A stretch of 10,485 bases of DNA from Alphaproteobacteria bacterium (GTDB lineage: Bacteria; Pseudomonadota; Alphaproteobacteria; ATCC43930; CGMCC-115725). Position numbers and translations under genes: made by a program. The stretch lies in contig JASHTP010000045.1 in assembly GCA_030040495.1 (NCBI GenBank), positions 1 through 10,485 on the forward strand, read 5' to 3'. The notes below the pieces were generated by a model. The model had not been told where the DNA came from. It searched no databases and saw nothing but the letters and a program-made list of their open reading frames with translations. How positions within the stretch are numbered: the stretch's first letter is position 1; each line of letters begins with the position of its first letter. Below, in pieces: positions 1 through 7,060 of the stretch.

Positions 1-26
1 CGCAAGCCTGGCGCGGCATGCCGGCG

Positions 27-1460
27 TCAGCAGCCGGCCGCCGCGGCGGGCTCGCCGATGGCGGCCGGCGGCGCCGCGGTCTCGCGCCAGCGCGGCAGGA
101 CCACCAGCACCGTGGTGCCGCTGCCCGGCTCGCTGTCGATCGCGAGCCGGCCGTGATGCAGCTCGACGATCGCCTTGGCGAGCGGCAGGCCGAGGCCGGT
201 GCCTTCGTAGCGGCGCGCCATCTTGCTGTCGACCTGGCCGAAGGCGGTCAGCGCGATCTCGATGTCCTCGTCGCTCATGCCGATGCCGGTGTCGCTGATG
301 GTGATCGCGACCTCGTCCGCGCCGCGCGCGGCGCCGCGCACCGTCACCCTTCCGCCCGTCGGCGTGAACTTCACCGCATTCGCCAGCAGGTTGATGAACA
401 CCTGCTGCAGCATGCGGGCGCTGCCGCTGACCGCGGGCAGCGCCGCGTCGAGCTCGAGCGCCACGGTGATGCGCTCGGCTTCCGCCTGGGTCTGCACCAT
501 GCGCGCCGCCGTCTCGATCGTCGGCGCCAGCTCGACGCGCTCCTCCTTGTCGAGCGTCGCCTTGCCCGCCTCGATCTTGGAGAGGTCGAGGATGTCGTTG
601 ATGATGCGCAGCAGGTGGCAACCGCTGTCGTAGATGTCCTTGAGGTAGTCGAGATAGCGCGGATTGTCGATCGGGCCGAAGGTCTCGTTGCGGATCACCT
701 CGGAGAAGCCGATGATGGCGTTCAACGGCGTGCGCAGCTCGTGGCTGGTGTTGGCGAGAAACGCCGATTTGGCGCGGTCGGCGCGCTCGGCATCCTCCTT
801 GGCGCGGCGCAGCTTCGCCTCGGTGAGGCGGTGGCTCTCGACCTCGCCCTCGAACTGGCGCTGCTGCCCCACGACGATGCCGGCGTAGTAGAGCGCCATG
901 AGCGCGACGAAGAAGCAGGTGCAGAGCGCCGAGATGATGCCGATGCCGGAGAGCGCCTCGAGCGGCACGTGCTGCGGGAACGGCACGCCGAGCTCGTGGA
1001 TGGCGTAGAAGACCAGCACCTGCACAAAGATCAGGCCGAGGGTCACCATGCGCAGCACCGCATGGCCGCCGAGATAGAAGGCGCCGGCCAGCGGCACGAC
1101 GCCGATCCAGGTGAGGAAGGGCGAGCTGACCCCGCCGTAATGGAACGAGCCGAACAGGACCACGAAGGTGAGGTGCTGCACCGAGAGCGGCGACAGCGCC
1201 ACCAGCCAGCCGGTGGCGCGCAGCACGAAGGGATAGATGTAGAAGGCCAGCAGCAGCGCGACGATGCTCCAATAGGCGGCGCCGGGATGCGGATCGATGA
1301 AGCGGAGATAGGCCGCGAGCACCAGGCCGAGCGGCGTGCCGAAGACGTGGGCGATGACATACATCCGCGCCCGGCGATGGACCGTAGGGTCGCGCCGCAA
1401 TTGCCCGGGAATGAACCAGTCGAGCAGCGGGAAAACCACCGCCGTCTGTAGGCTGGGCAT
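27..1460 (-). CDS. Membrane-bound sensor histidine kinase, PleC/DivJ-like core
   Basis: This is a hybrid-free sensor kinase that autophosphorylates on a histidine and should pass the phosphate to a separate response regulator. Numbering here follows the longest reading (490 residues, ATG at 1499). About six hydrophobic helices lie between residues 44 and 210. A charged linker, probably coiled coil (213-245), leads to the HisKA H-box SHELRTPLN with phospho-acceptor H253. The ATPase domain shows the N-box (N370, N374), G1 box DTGIGM (403-408), F420 and G2 box GTGLGL (433-438). The stretch after the H-box (YLDYLKDIYDSG, then INDILDLSKIEAGK) is typical of the alphaproteobacterial PleC/DivJ group, and a multi-helix N-terminus is closer to DivJ than PleC. 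I prefer ATG 1460 (residue 14), which has GGAG 11 bases upstream; the 13 extra residues of the longer form look non-conserved. No response regulator gene is adjacent. The signal it senses is unknown. Confidence 0.93.
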   Translation of the reverse strand: MPSLQTAVVFPLLDWFIPGQLRRDPTVHRRARMYVIAHVFGTPLGLVLAAYLRFIDPHPGAAYWSIVALLLAFYIYPFVLRATGWLVALSPLSVQHLTFVVLFGSFHYGGVSSPFLTWIGVVPLAGAFYLGGHAVLRMVTLGLIFVQVLVFYAIHELGVPFPQHVPLEALSGIGIISALCTCFFVALMALYYAGIVVGQQRQFEGEVESHRLTEAKLRRAKEDAERADRAKSAFLANTSHELRTPLNAIIGFSEVIRNETFGPIDNPRYLDYLKDIYDSGCHLLRIINDILDLSKIEAGKATLDKEERVELAPTIETAARMVQTQAEAERITVALELDAALPAVSGSARMLQQVFINLLANAVKFTPTGGRVTVRGAARGADEVAITISDTGIGMSDEDIEIALTAFGQVDSKMARRYEGTGLGLPLAKAIVELHHGRLAIDSEPGSGTTVLVVLPRWRETAAPPAAIGEPAAAAGC

Positions 1461-1527
1461 GAGGGTGCCGACTCCGGGTTGGGCGCAGGCTGCCGGCATA
1501 ATACCCCGGAAAAGGTTTAACTGGGAA

Positions 1528-2199
1528 TTACCGCCCGCCGGCGAGTACCCGGTCGGCGACGAAGGGATTGTCGCGGCGCTCCTGGCCGAAGGTGGAAAGC
1601 GGGCCGTGGCCGGGCACGAAGGTGACGTCGTCGCCCAGCGGCCACAGCTTGCCGGTGATCGAGCGGATCAGGGCGGCGGCATCGCCGCGGGGAAAATCGC
1701 TGCGGCCGACCGAGCCGCGGAACAGCACGTCGCCGACGAAGGCGAGCCGCGACGGCGCGTGGTGCAGCACGACGTGGCCCGGCGTGTGGCCGGGGCAGTG
1801 ATGGACCGACAGGGTCTGGGCGCCGATGGCGACGGCATCGCCCTCCTCGAGCCAGCGGTCGGGCGTGAACGGCCGGCAATGGCTCATGCCATAGCGCGCG
1901 CCCGCCTCGGCGATGCCGTCGATCCAGAACCGGTCCTCGCGCTGCGGCCCCTCGATCGGGATGCCGAGCTCCTCGGCCAGCGCCGCCGCGGCGCCGGCAT
2001 GGTCGAGATGGCCGTGCGTCACCAGCACCTTGTCGATGACGACGCCCTGCGTCTCGGCCGCGGCGAGGATGCGGTCGACCTCGCCGCCGGGGTCGATGAC
2101 CGCGGCGCGCCGGGTCTCGCCGCACCAGACGAGCGAGCAGTTCTGCTGAAACGGCGTCACCGGGATGATGACGCCTTGAAGCGGCGGAGCGGCGGTCAC
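1528..2199 (-). CDS. Metallo-beta-lactamase-fold hydrolase, GloB/YcbL-like (glyoxalase II family)
   Basis: This is a cytosolic metal-dependent hydrolase of 223 residues, the usual length for the short YcbL-type relatives of hydroxyacylglutathione hydrolase (glyoxalase II), which cleave thioesters such as S-lactoylglutathione. All metal ligands are visible: THGHLDH gives H62, H64, D66 and H67; H138 lies in CPGHTPGH; D157 in FVGDVLF; H198 in VPGHG. The LFRGSVGRSDFPRGD stretch (159-173) and the GQERRDNPF stretch near the end are hallmarks of this subgroup. It lacks the long C-terminal glutathione-binding domain of classical GloB, so the true substrate is uncertain; glyoxalase II-like activity, persulfide dioxygenase or another thioesterase are possible. 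The start is GTG with only a weak upstream ribosome site. The kinase gene follows by 28 to 67 bases on the same strand, so the two may be co-transcribed, though no functional link is evident. Confidence 0.93.
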   Translation of the reverse strand: MTAAPPLQGVIIPVTPFQQNCSLVWCGETRRAAVIDPGGEVDRILAAAETQGVVIDKVLVTHGHLDHAGAAAALAEELGIPIEGPQREDRFWIDGIAEAGARYGMSHCRPFTPDRWLEEGDAVAIGAQTLSVHHCPGHTPGHVVLHHAPSRLAFVGDVLFRGSVGRSDFPRGDAAALIRSITGKLWPLGDDVTFVPGHGPLSTFGQERRDNPFVADRVLAGGR

Positions 2200-2277
2200 G
2201 GCGTCCGTCTGCGGGTCGAGGCCGGGCGGAGTCCTAGCAGATCGCCGCCGGCCTGTCCCCTCCGCCGCAAGGAAGGG

Positions 2278-2508
2278 CTAGCAGCCGATCACGCGCAGCA
2301 GCGAGCGCCTCCCGGCGCCGAAGGCGGCGCGCGGATGGCGGTCGTTCGCCGGCAGGGGCGCCGCCGCCGGCTGCGGCAATCCGGCCCCGTCGCAGCGGCC
2401 GGGCTCGTAGAACACACGGGCGAGCGCGGTCGCGACGCCCGGCGCCGAGAGCGACAGCGACGCGGCGGCAAGCGCCCCCGGCCGCTCGAAGGCAGAAATG
2501 AAGTCCAT
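2278..2508 (-). CDS. Small hypothetical protein (76 aa)
   Basis: I do not recognise a family. The case for a real gene is a strong Shine-Dalgarno AGGAG (2520-2516) seven bases before ATG 2508, high G+C at third codon positions like the neighbouring genes, and no better gene in this gap. The product is alanine- and proline-rich with no transmembrane helix or convincing signal peptide. The start MDFISAFERPGAL could form a short amphipathic helix. There are two cysteines, one mid-chain and one as the last residue. It lies between the LysR gene and the hydrolase gene on the same strand, 134 bases after the LysR stop and 78 bases before the hydrolase start. A chance ORF in GC-rich DNA remains possible, because stop codons are rare here. 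Confidence 0.5.
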   Translation of the reverse strand: MDFISAFERPGALAAASLSLSAPGVATALARVFYEPGRCDGAGLPQPAAAPLPANDRHPRAAFGAGRRSLLRVIGC

Positions 2509-2515
2509 GGGGTCT

Positions 2516-2520
2516 CTCCT
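2516..2520 (-). promoter_or_regulatory. Ribosome binding site of the small ORF
   Basis: AGGAG on the minus strand, seven bases from ATG 2508. It is among the best Shine-Dalgarno matches in the window and the main reason for calling the 76-residue ORF a gene. Confidence 0.55.
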
Positions 2521-2532
2521 GAGTTTCTTCTT

Positions 2533-2558
2533 GGCGACGCGGCTTCGGGCGCCTCGCC
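2533..2558. other. Imperfect inverted repeat / stem-loop
   Basis: Nine-base arms GGCGACGCG (2533-2541) and CGCCTCGCC (2550-2558) pair with one mismatch around an eight-base loop. The hairpin lies 85-110 bases after the LysR stop and just upstream of the small ORF's ribosome site. No T-run follows on the minus strand, so it is not a classical intrinsic terminator. It could be a processing or attenuation hairpin, or chance in GC-rich DNA. Confidence 0.3.
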
Positions 2559-2642
2559 GCTGAGATGGTTAGGAGATGCGCATCGCCGCGCCCGCCGACA
2601 ATTCGCCCCGCCGTGAAGAGACTATTTGCCCGCAGTCATCAA

Positions 2643-3563
2643 TCACATGTTCGCGGCCTTGGGCAGCATCGGCGTGACCCGCCCCTGGCACAGCCGCTCG
2701 ACGAGGAAGTCGAGAAAGGTGCGGACCTTGACCGGGACGTGCTGCCCGGGCGGATAGACCGCCTGCACCACCACCTCGGTGGTGCGGTAGTCCGGCAGCA
2801 GCCGCACCAGATGGCCGGTGCGGAGATCGTCGCTGACGTTGACCGTGGGCAACAGGCAGATGCCCTGGCCGGCGAGCGTCGCGGCGCGCAGCCCCTCGAT
2901 GCTGTTGGTGCGCAGGCTGCCGCCGACCTCGACGACATGCTCGCCGTCGTCGCCGATGAAATGCCAGCGGCCCTCGAGATGCGAGTTGATGAGGAGGAGG
3001 CAGTTGTGGCCGGCGAGATCCTCCGGCCGCTCCGGCCGGCCGCGCCGGGAGAGATAGTCGGGCGCGGCGCAGAGCGCCAGGCGGCCGACGCCGAGGCGCC
3101 GCGTCTTCAGGCTCGAATTCGGCAGCGGCCCGCTGCGCAGCGCGAGATCGAAGCCCTCCTCCACCATGTCGACCATTCGGTCGGTCATCACCAGCTCGAA
3201 GACGACCTCGGGATAGAGCGCGACATAGTCGCTGATCAGCGGCGTCACCAGGCGCGCCAGCGACACCGAGGTGTTGAGGCGCAGCGTGCCGCGCGGCGTC
3301 GATTGCTGTGCGCTCGCCAGGCCCTCGGCCTCGTCGATCTCGGCGAGGATGCGGCGCGCGCGGTCGTAGAAGCCGCGGCCGATCTCGGTGAGATTGACCT
3401 TGCGCGTGGTGCGGTTGAGCAGCCGGACGCCGAGGCGCCGCTCGAGCGACTGCACATGGCCGGTGACCACCGCCGGCGAGACGCCGAGCCGCTTGGCCGC
3501 GCCCGAGAAGCTGCCGCTGTCGACCACCTGGACGAAAGCCTGCATGCTCATGATGCGATCCAT
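2643..3563 (-). CDS. LysR-family transcriptional regulator (AaeR/CrgA-like subgroup)
   Basis: This is a DNA-binding regulator of 306 residues, the normal LysR length. The N-terminal winged helix-turn-helix occupies about residues 1-60: MDRIMSMQAFVQVVDSGSFS, then GAAKRLGVSPAVVTGHVQSL and the closing LGVRLLNRTTRKVNLTEIG. The remainder (about 88-295) is the periplasmic-binding-protein-like effector domain, beginning RGTLRLNTSVS. The N-terminus resembles the CrgA/AaeR-like group. The effector is unknown. ATG 3563 is chosen because GGAGG lies seven bases upstream (3575-3571) and the family N-terminus begins there; an in-frame ATG at 3644 would add 27 arginine- and proline-rich residues unlike the family. 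LysR regulators often control an adjacent gene. Here the upstream neighbour is the flavin monooxygenase, but it is on the same strand rather than divergent, so a regulatory link is only a guess. Confidence 0.95.
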   Translation of the reverse strand: MDRIMSMQAFVQVVDSGSFSGAAKRLGVSPAVVTGHVQSLERRLGVRLLNRTTRKVNLTEIGRGFYDRARRILAEIDEAEGLASAQQSTPRGTLRLNTSVSLARLVTPLISDYVALYPEVVFELVMTDRMVDMVEEGFDLALRSGPLPNSSLKTRRLGVGRLALCAAPDYLSRRGRPERPEDLAGHNCLLLINSHLEGRWHFIGDDGEHVVEVGGSLRTNSIEGLRAATLAGQGICLLPTVNVSDDLRTGHLVRLLPDYRTTEVVVQAVYPPGQHVPVKVRTFLDFLVERLCQGRVTPMLPKAANM

Positions 3564-3570
3564 CTCTCGA

Positions 3571-3575
3571 CCTCC
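3571..3575 (-). promoter_or_regulatory. Ribosome binding site that fixes the LysR start
   Basis: GGAGG on the minus strand, seven bases before ATG 3563. It decides between this start and the in-frame ATG at 3644, which would give a non-conserved N-terminal extension. Confidence 0.7.
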
Positions 3576-3731
3576 GGCGGGCGCACGCTGGTTTCTACGT
3601 GGGAAGCGCCGCGGATTTGTCCAAGGCGCGACCCGATGCCGCACTGTGGCGGCCGCAGCCGGTCGCGGCTGTGACGGAGCGCACAGGCAATCCGCCGTCT
3701 TGTCTCTAAATGCTGGAGAATCGGCGGGGGT

Positions 3732-3746
3732 CGGCGCGCGGCGCCG
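3732..3746 (-). terminator. Short GC hairpin just after the monooxygenase stop
   Basis: On the minus strand CGGCGC and GCGCCG pair around a three-base loop, beginning seven bases past the TGA of the monooxygenase gene. There is no U-tract after it, so it is at best a weak terminator or a 3'-end stabiliser. The rest of the 189-base spacer up to the LysR start (3564-3752) should hold the LysR promoter, but I see no convincing -35/-10 pair. Confidence 0.3.
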
Positions 3747-3752
3747 GGCGTA

Positions 3753-4775
3753 TCAGCCGCGCGGAGCGAGGCCGAAGATTTGCGCCAGCAGCGCATAGGA
3801 GCGCAGCCTTGCGGCGAAATCGTGGCAGATGGTGACGACGACGAACTCGGCGACGCCGTAAAGCGCGCCCAGCGCCAGCAGCTGCTCCTTGACCTGCTCC
3901 GGCGTCCCCACCACCTGGCGGCGGCGGTTGAAGGCGAGGCGCAGCCGGTCCTCGCGGCTGTAGGGGTAGTCCTCGGCCTCCTCGACCGAGGGGAAGGGGC
4001 CGAGCTCGCCGCGGTCGAGCCTGAGGCGCCAGAGGTCGCGCGACAGCGCCAGCCGGCGCGCCTCGGCCTCGCTGTCGGCGCAGAGCACGAAGACGCCGAT
4101 GCTGCGTTGGGGCGCGGCGAGCCGCGGCGACGGGCGGAACATCTCGCGATAGGCCGCCATCACCGCCGGGCCGCCCTGGTCCGTGATGAAGTGCGCGAAG
4201 GAGAAGGCGCAGCCGAAATGCGCGGCATAGGCGGCGCTCTGGTCGCTCGAACCCAGGAGCCAGAGCTCGGGCGCGCCGGGCCCGCGCGGCTGGGCGCGGA
4301 CCGCGGCGAAGGGATGGCCCTCGGGCATCGCGTCGTTGAGATAGCCGATGAGATCGGCGATCTGGCCCGGGAAATGCTCGATGCCGAGCGCCCCCGGCCC
4401 GTGCGCGAGCGCGCGCGCGGTGAGGTAGTCGCTGCCCGGCGCGCGGCCGATGCCGAGATCGATGCGCCCGGGATAGAGCGTCTCGAGCACGCGGAAGGTC
4501 TCGGCCACCTTGAGCGCGCTGTAGTGGCTCAGCATCACGCCGCCGCTGCCGACGCGCATCGCCGAGGTCGCGGCGGCGAGCCGCGCCACCAGAATCTCGG
4601 GCGCGGTGCCGGCGAGCCCCGCGGAGGAATGATGCTCGGCGACCCAGTAGCGGTGATAGCCCAGGCGCTCGGCCGCGCGGGCGAGCTCGACCGTCTCGGC
4701 GATCGCCTGCGCCGGGCTGCCGCCGGCGCGGATCGGCGACTGGTCGAGGACGCTCAGGATGATCTCGGACGCCAC
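3753..4775 (-). CDS. LLM-class flavin-dependent oxidoreductase (bacterial luciferase-like, MsnO8/YhbW type)
   Basis: This is a predicted cytosolic FMN-dependent monooxygenase with a luciferase-like TIM-barrel fold. It would use reduced flavin from a partner reductase and O2 on an unknown organic substrate. Diagnostic stretches are LSVLDQSPI at the N-terminus, GYHRYWVAEHHS, VGSGGVMLSHYSALKVAE, LYPGRIDLGIGRAPGSD, WLLGSSDQSA, FAHFIT and the C-terminal VVGTPEQV. These match the group annotated as MsnO8 or YhbW-like. The reading frame opens at a TTG (4811), but the gaggTTG spacing is too short for a ribosome site. GTG 4775 places the family's conserved ILSVLDQSPI close to the start and gives 340 residues, a normal length; this choice is not certain. 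The aspartic protease gene ends 39 bases upstream on the same strand, so read-through from that side is plausible. No reductase gene is adjacent. Confidence 0.93.
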   Translation of the reverse strand: MASEIILSVLDQSPIRAGGSPAQAIAETVELARAAERLGYHRYWVAEHHSSAGLAGTAPEILVARLAAATSAMRVGSGGVMLSHYSALKVAETFRVLETLYPGRIDLGIGRAPGSDYLTARALAHGPGALGIEHFPGQIADLIGYLNDAMPEGHPFAAVRAQPRGPGAPELWLLGSSDQSAAYAAHFGCAFSFAHFITDQGGPAVMAAYREMFRPSPRLAAPQRSIGVFVLCADSEAEARRLALSRDLWRLRLDRGELGPFPSVEEAEDYPYSREDRLRLAFNRRRQVVGTPEQVKEQLLALGALYGVAEFVVVTICHDFAARLRSYALLAQIFGLAPRG

Positions 4776-4814
4776 GGACGCTGATCTACAGGCGCCGGCG
4801 CCGGCGCGCAATCC

Positions 4815-5351
4815 TCACCAGTCGAGGCTGAGCACGCCCTCGCGGATGCTGTAGCCCTGGAGCCGGTCGAGAAAGCTCATGCCGAGCAGCGACACCGCCA
4901 TCGGCCGTTCCATCACCACCGCCGGCACGTCCTCGATCTCGAGCTGGCCGAGGCGCAGGCTGCGCAGCCGCGTCGGCGCCGCGCGCGCCGCGCCGTTGGC
5001 GGTGCTCATCACCGCGGAATAGCTCAGCGCGTCGGGGTCGAGCCCGGCGGCGCGCGCATCCTCCGGCGTCAGCGCCACGAGGCTCGCGCCGGTGTCGAGG
5101 AGAAAGCGGACCGGCGCGCCGTTGACCGACGCGTCGATGAGGAAGTGCCCGGCGCCGTCGGCGCGGTAGAGGAGCCGGTTGGGCGCGGCTTCAGGCGCCG
5201 CCGGCGGCGCGACGCGCAGCATCGCGAGCCGCGGCGGCGCGGACTCGGGGCGCAGCAGCAGGCCGGTGGCCAAGGAAGCCGCGCCGCCGAGCGCGAGCAA
5301 GGCCAAGGCCAGCCGCAAGCTCTCGCCGCCCTGGCGGGAAGGCCGCGCCAT
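4815..5351 (-). CDS. Membrane-anchored retropepsin-like aspartic protease (TIGR02281-type, PerP-like)
   Basis: The 178-residue protein has one hydrophobic helix (about 13-33) after a short basic N-terminus, then a proline/alanine-rich linker (35-57), then one retropepsin-like domain. The catalytic motif is FLLDTGAS with D86, followed by LTPEDARAAGL and the conserved LLGMSFLDRL (155-164). A single-domain enzyme of this kind supplies one catalytic aspartate and should work as a homodimer, with the domain outside the cytoplasmic membrane. The layout fits the clan AA family that includes Caulobacter PerP, the periplasmic protease that trims the polarity factor PodJ. The family has many paralogues, so orthology to PerP is not shown. 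It starts 33 bases after the tadG-like stop on the same strand and may be the last gene of that operon. The ATG at 5351 has only a weak Shine-Dalgarno. Confidence 0.88.
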   Translation of the reverse strand: MARPSRQGGESLRLALALLALGGAASLATGLLLRPESAPPRLAMLRVAPPAAPEAAPNRLLYRADGAGHFLIDASVNGAPVRFLLDTGASLVALTPEDARAAGLDPDALSYSAVMSTANGAARAAPTRLRSLRLGQLEIEDVPAVVMERPMAVSLLGMSFLDRLQGYSIREGVLSLDW

Positions 5352-5384
5352 CGGCTCGGACCCGGCCGTGACCGCTCCGCCCCC

Positions 5385-7028
5385 CTACTGGCTCAGCCGC
5401 AGGCTGTTGAGCGAGATGGCGATCTGCTGGAACGCCGTCGTCAGGTCGGCCGAGGTCGGCGCCGGATAGAACTGGCCCTTGCCCGGCGGCCCGGCGCAGC
5501 CCGCCAGCTGCGTGTTGCTCGCGCCGATGCCGAGACCGATGGTGTAGATGACGATGCCGGCATTCTTCATGTTGGTGCAGAGCGTCGTCAGCCGCGTCTG
5601 GAGATAGTAGTTGGCGGTGCCGACGGCGGGATTGCCGTAAGGCGGATAGAGACCCGAGGTGGAGGAGCCGAGCTTGCCGTCGGAGATGTAGCCGTAGCCG
5701 GTGTAGTCGTCGGTGTTGCTCTGGGTGTTGCCGCCGACTTCGGCGTTGCCGTCGGTCTCCAGCACGACCGCCTTGACTAGGCTCGGCGTGCCGTAAGGCT
5801 GGCCGTCGGCGAAGGGCGGGTTCGGCGACAAGGCGCGCCAGCCCCAGATCATGCCGACGGTGATGGCGGTGCCGCTGTTCGCCCAGGCGGTCATGTTCTG
5901 CATCGCGCTGTCGAGCGTCGCCTGCGTGTTGGTGAGGCGCACCAGCGGCGTCGGGCAGGAGAGATTGGGCCCGTAGGAATCGTCCGTGGCGGTGCTGACG
6001 TTGCCGTCGATCTCCTCGTACTGGATCTTCTGCTTCGGATTCTTGGTGGTGATGTACCAGGTATTGTCGCTTTCCGTGTTGAACCCGTTGTAGCTGGTCG
6101 CCGTGCCGCTCTTCCAATAGTAGGCCGTCCACCACGAGCCCATCGTCGCCCCGGTCCAGCCGCCGGCCGGCTCGGTGATGTCCGGCCCGTCGCCGCTGGC
6201 ATCCTCGTTGGGCAGCGTCGGCTCGACGACGCAGCCTTTCCACGCGTTGGTCGCGGTCGAGGTCTGCGTCGAGTCGAAGACGATGTTGGCGCCGGTGGGA
6301 TCCTTGATGGCGACGCCCTTGTAGTCGTAATAGACCCCGCTCGTGCTCGGCACGTTGGTGTTGAGGATGCCGCTCTGGGACATCGCCGGGCCGATATTGA
6401 CCGCGGTCACGTAAGGCACGATCGCGATCTTCAGCATCGAGGGATCGGCGCTGTCGGCGAAGAGCGTGTCGATGATGTCCTGGCCGTCGGTCCTCAGGGT
6501 GCTGATGTGGCTCGGCGTATCGCAGGTCGTGGGATAGCCGTCGCCGCACATCATCGAGCCGGTATTGTCGAGCACCAGCGCCAGCTCGAGCGCGTTCGTC
6601 CCCTTGGTGACCTGGTTGTTCGCCGCCACCGTGACGGTGTCGATGTCGACCAGCCGAAGGAAGGTCGTCGGCACCTGCGCCGTGGCGGTGACGTTGATCA
6701 CCGGCTGGGTCGGGTCGGTCATGGTGACGGTGAGATCCTGGGAGATCGCAGACGCCGATGCATAGTTGGCGCTGAAATAGCTCTGCAGCCGCGACTGCAG
6801 CTGCGCCGCGGTCAGCCCGCTGCTCGAGGCGACGGCGAGCGCCGAGGAGTCGAGCGCGGATTCGAGCTCCATCTTGACCATGTAGGCGCGGCCGGCATCG
6901 ATCGCCACGCCGGCGCCGACGATCACGGGAATGGCGCAGAGCCCGAAGATCAGCGCGATGTTGCCGTCGCGCCGCCGGGCGATCCTGGCGAGTCGGGCGG
7001 CGACCGCCGCCTTTATCGAATGAAGCAT
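5385..7028 (-). CDS. TadG-like pilus-assembly/adhesion protein with von Willebrand A domain
   Basis: This is a 547-residue envelope protein of the Tad (tight adherence, Flp pilus) class. A basic N-terminus ending ARRRDG leads into one hydrophobic segment (about 24-44), then IDAGRAYMVKMELESALDSSALA, the usual Tad N-terminal signature. The vWA domain opens with LELALVLDNTGSM, a MIDAS metal site with D154, T156 and S158. Later core strands are KAVVLETDGN (about 419-428) and IVIYTIGLGI (about 492-501), and the C-terminus AFQQIAISLNSLRLSQ is typical of TadG. About 260 residues rich in Trp, Tyr, Asn and Thr lie between the MIDAS and the second motif; similar inserts are common in alphaproteobacterial TadG. 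The hydrophobic helix lacks the +5 Glu seen in the two TadE-like partners, so prepilin-type cleavage is not expected. ATG 7028 is preferred over the frame's upstream ATG codons because GAGGAG lies eight bases before it. The gap to the preceding gene is 32 bases. Confidence 0.93.
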   Translation of the reverse strand: MLHSIKAAVAARLARIARRRDGNIALIFGLCAIPVIVGAGVAIDAGRAYMVKMELESALDSSALAVASSSGLTAAQLQSRLQSYFSANYASASAISQDLTVTMTDPTQPVINVTATAQVPTTFLRLVDIDTVTVAANNQVTKGTNALELALVLDNTGSMMCGDGYPTTCDTPSHISTLRTDGQDIIDTLFADSADPSMLKIAIVPYVTAVNIGPAMSQSGILNTNVPSTSGVYYDYKGVAIKDPTGANIVFDSTQTSTATNAWKGCVVEPTLPNEDASGDGPDITEPAGGWTGATMGSWWTAYYWKSGTATSYNGFNTESDNTWYITTKNPKQKIQYEEIDGNVSTATDDSYGPNLSCPTPLVRLTNTQATLDSAMQNMTAWANSGTAITVGMIWGWRALSPNPPFADGQPYGTPSLVKAVVLETDGNAEVGGNTQSNTDDYTGYGYISDGKLGSSTSGLYPPYGNPAVGTANYYLQTRLTTLCTNMKNAGIVIYTIGLGIGASNTQLAGCAGPPGKGQFYPAPTSADLTTAFQQIAISLNSLRLSQ

Positions 7029-7036
7029 GGCGCTCA

Positions 7037-7042
7037 CTCCTC
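7037..7042 (-). promoter_or_regulatory. Ribosome binding site that fixes the tadG-like start
   Basis: GAGGAG on the minus strand, eight bases before ATG 7028. The in-frame upstream residues of the longer reading overlap the end of the preceding gene and do not resemble the family. Confidence 0.7.
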
Positions 7043-7060
7043 GGTTCTTCCGCTCGCCGC

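Noticed and set aside
18..1451. Long plus-strand open frame opposite the histidine kinase
   Set aside because: Its product is Arg/Ala/Asp/Glu-rich low-complexity sequence with no domain, while the minus strand encodes a complete kinase. GC-rich genes often leave the antisense frame open.
1336..2616. Plus-strand open frame opposite the hydrolase and small ORF
   Set aside because: Antisense shadow of the well-supported hydrolase gene; the composition is low-complexity and no motif is visible.
2565..3674. Plus-strand open frame opposite the LysR gene
   Set aside because: Antisense shadow; the LysR frame has a full helix-turn-helix and effector domain.
3780..4784. Plus-strand open frame opposite the monooxygenase
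   Set aside because: Antisense shadow with repetitive Arg/Glu/Ala composition; the opposite frame holds all family motifs.
5191..6549. Second minus-strand frame running through tadG and the protease
   Set aside because: The product is His/Arg/Gln-rich with no fold, a frame-shifted reading of two genes that each have intact motifs.
5385..7028. Large insert within the TadG vWA domain as a novel domain
   Set aside because: The long spacing between the MIDAS and later core motifs, with its Trp/Tyr/Pro/Cys pattern, is a usual feature of alphaproteobacterial TadG proteins.
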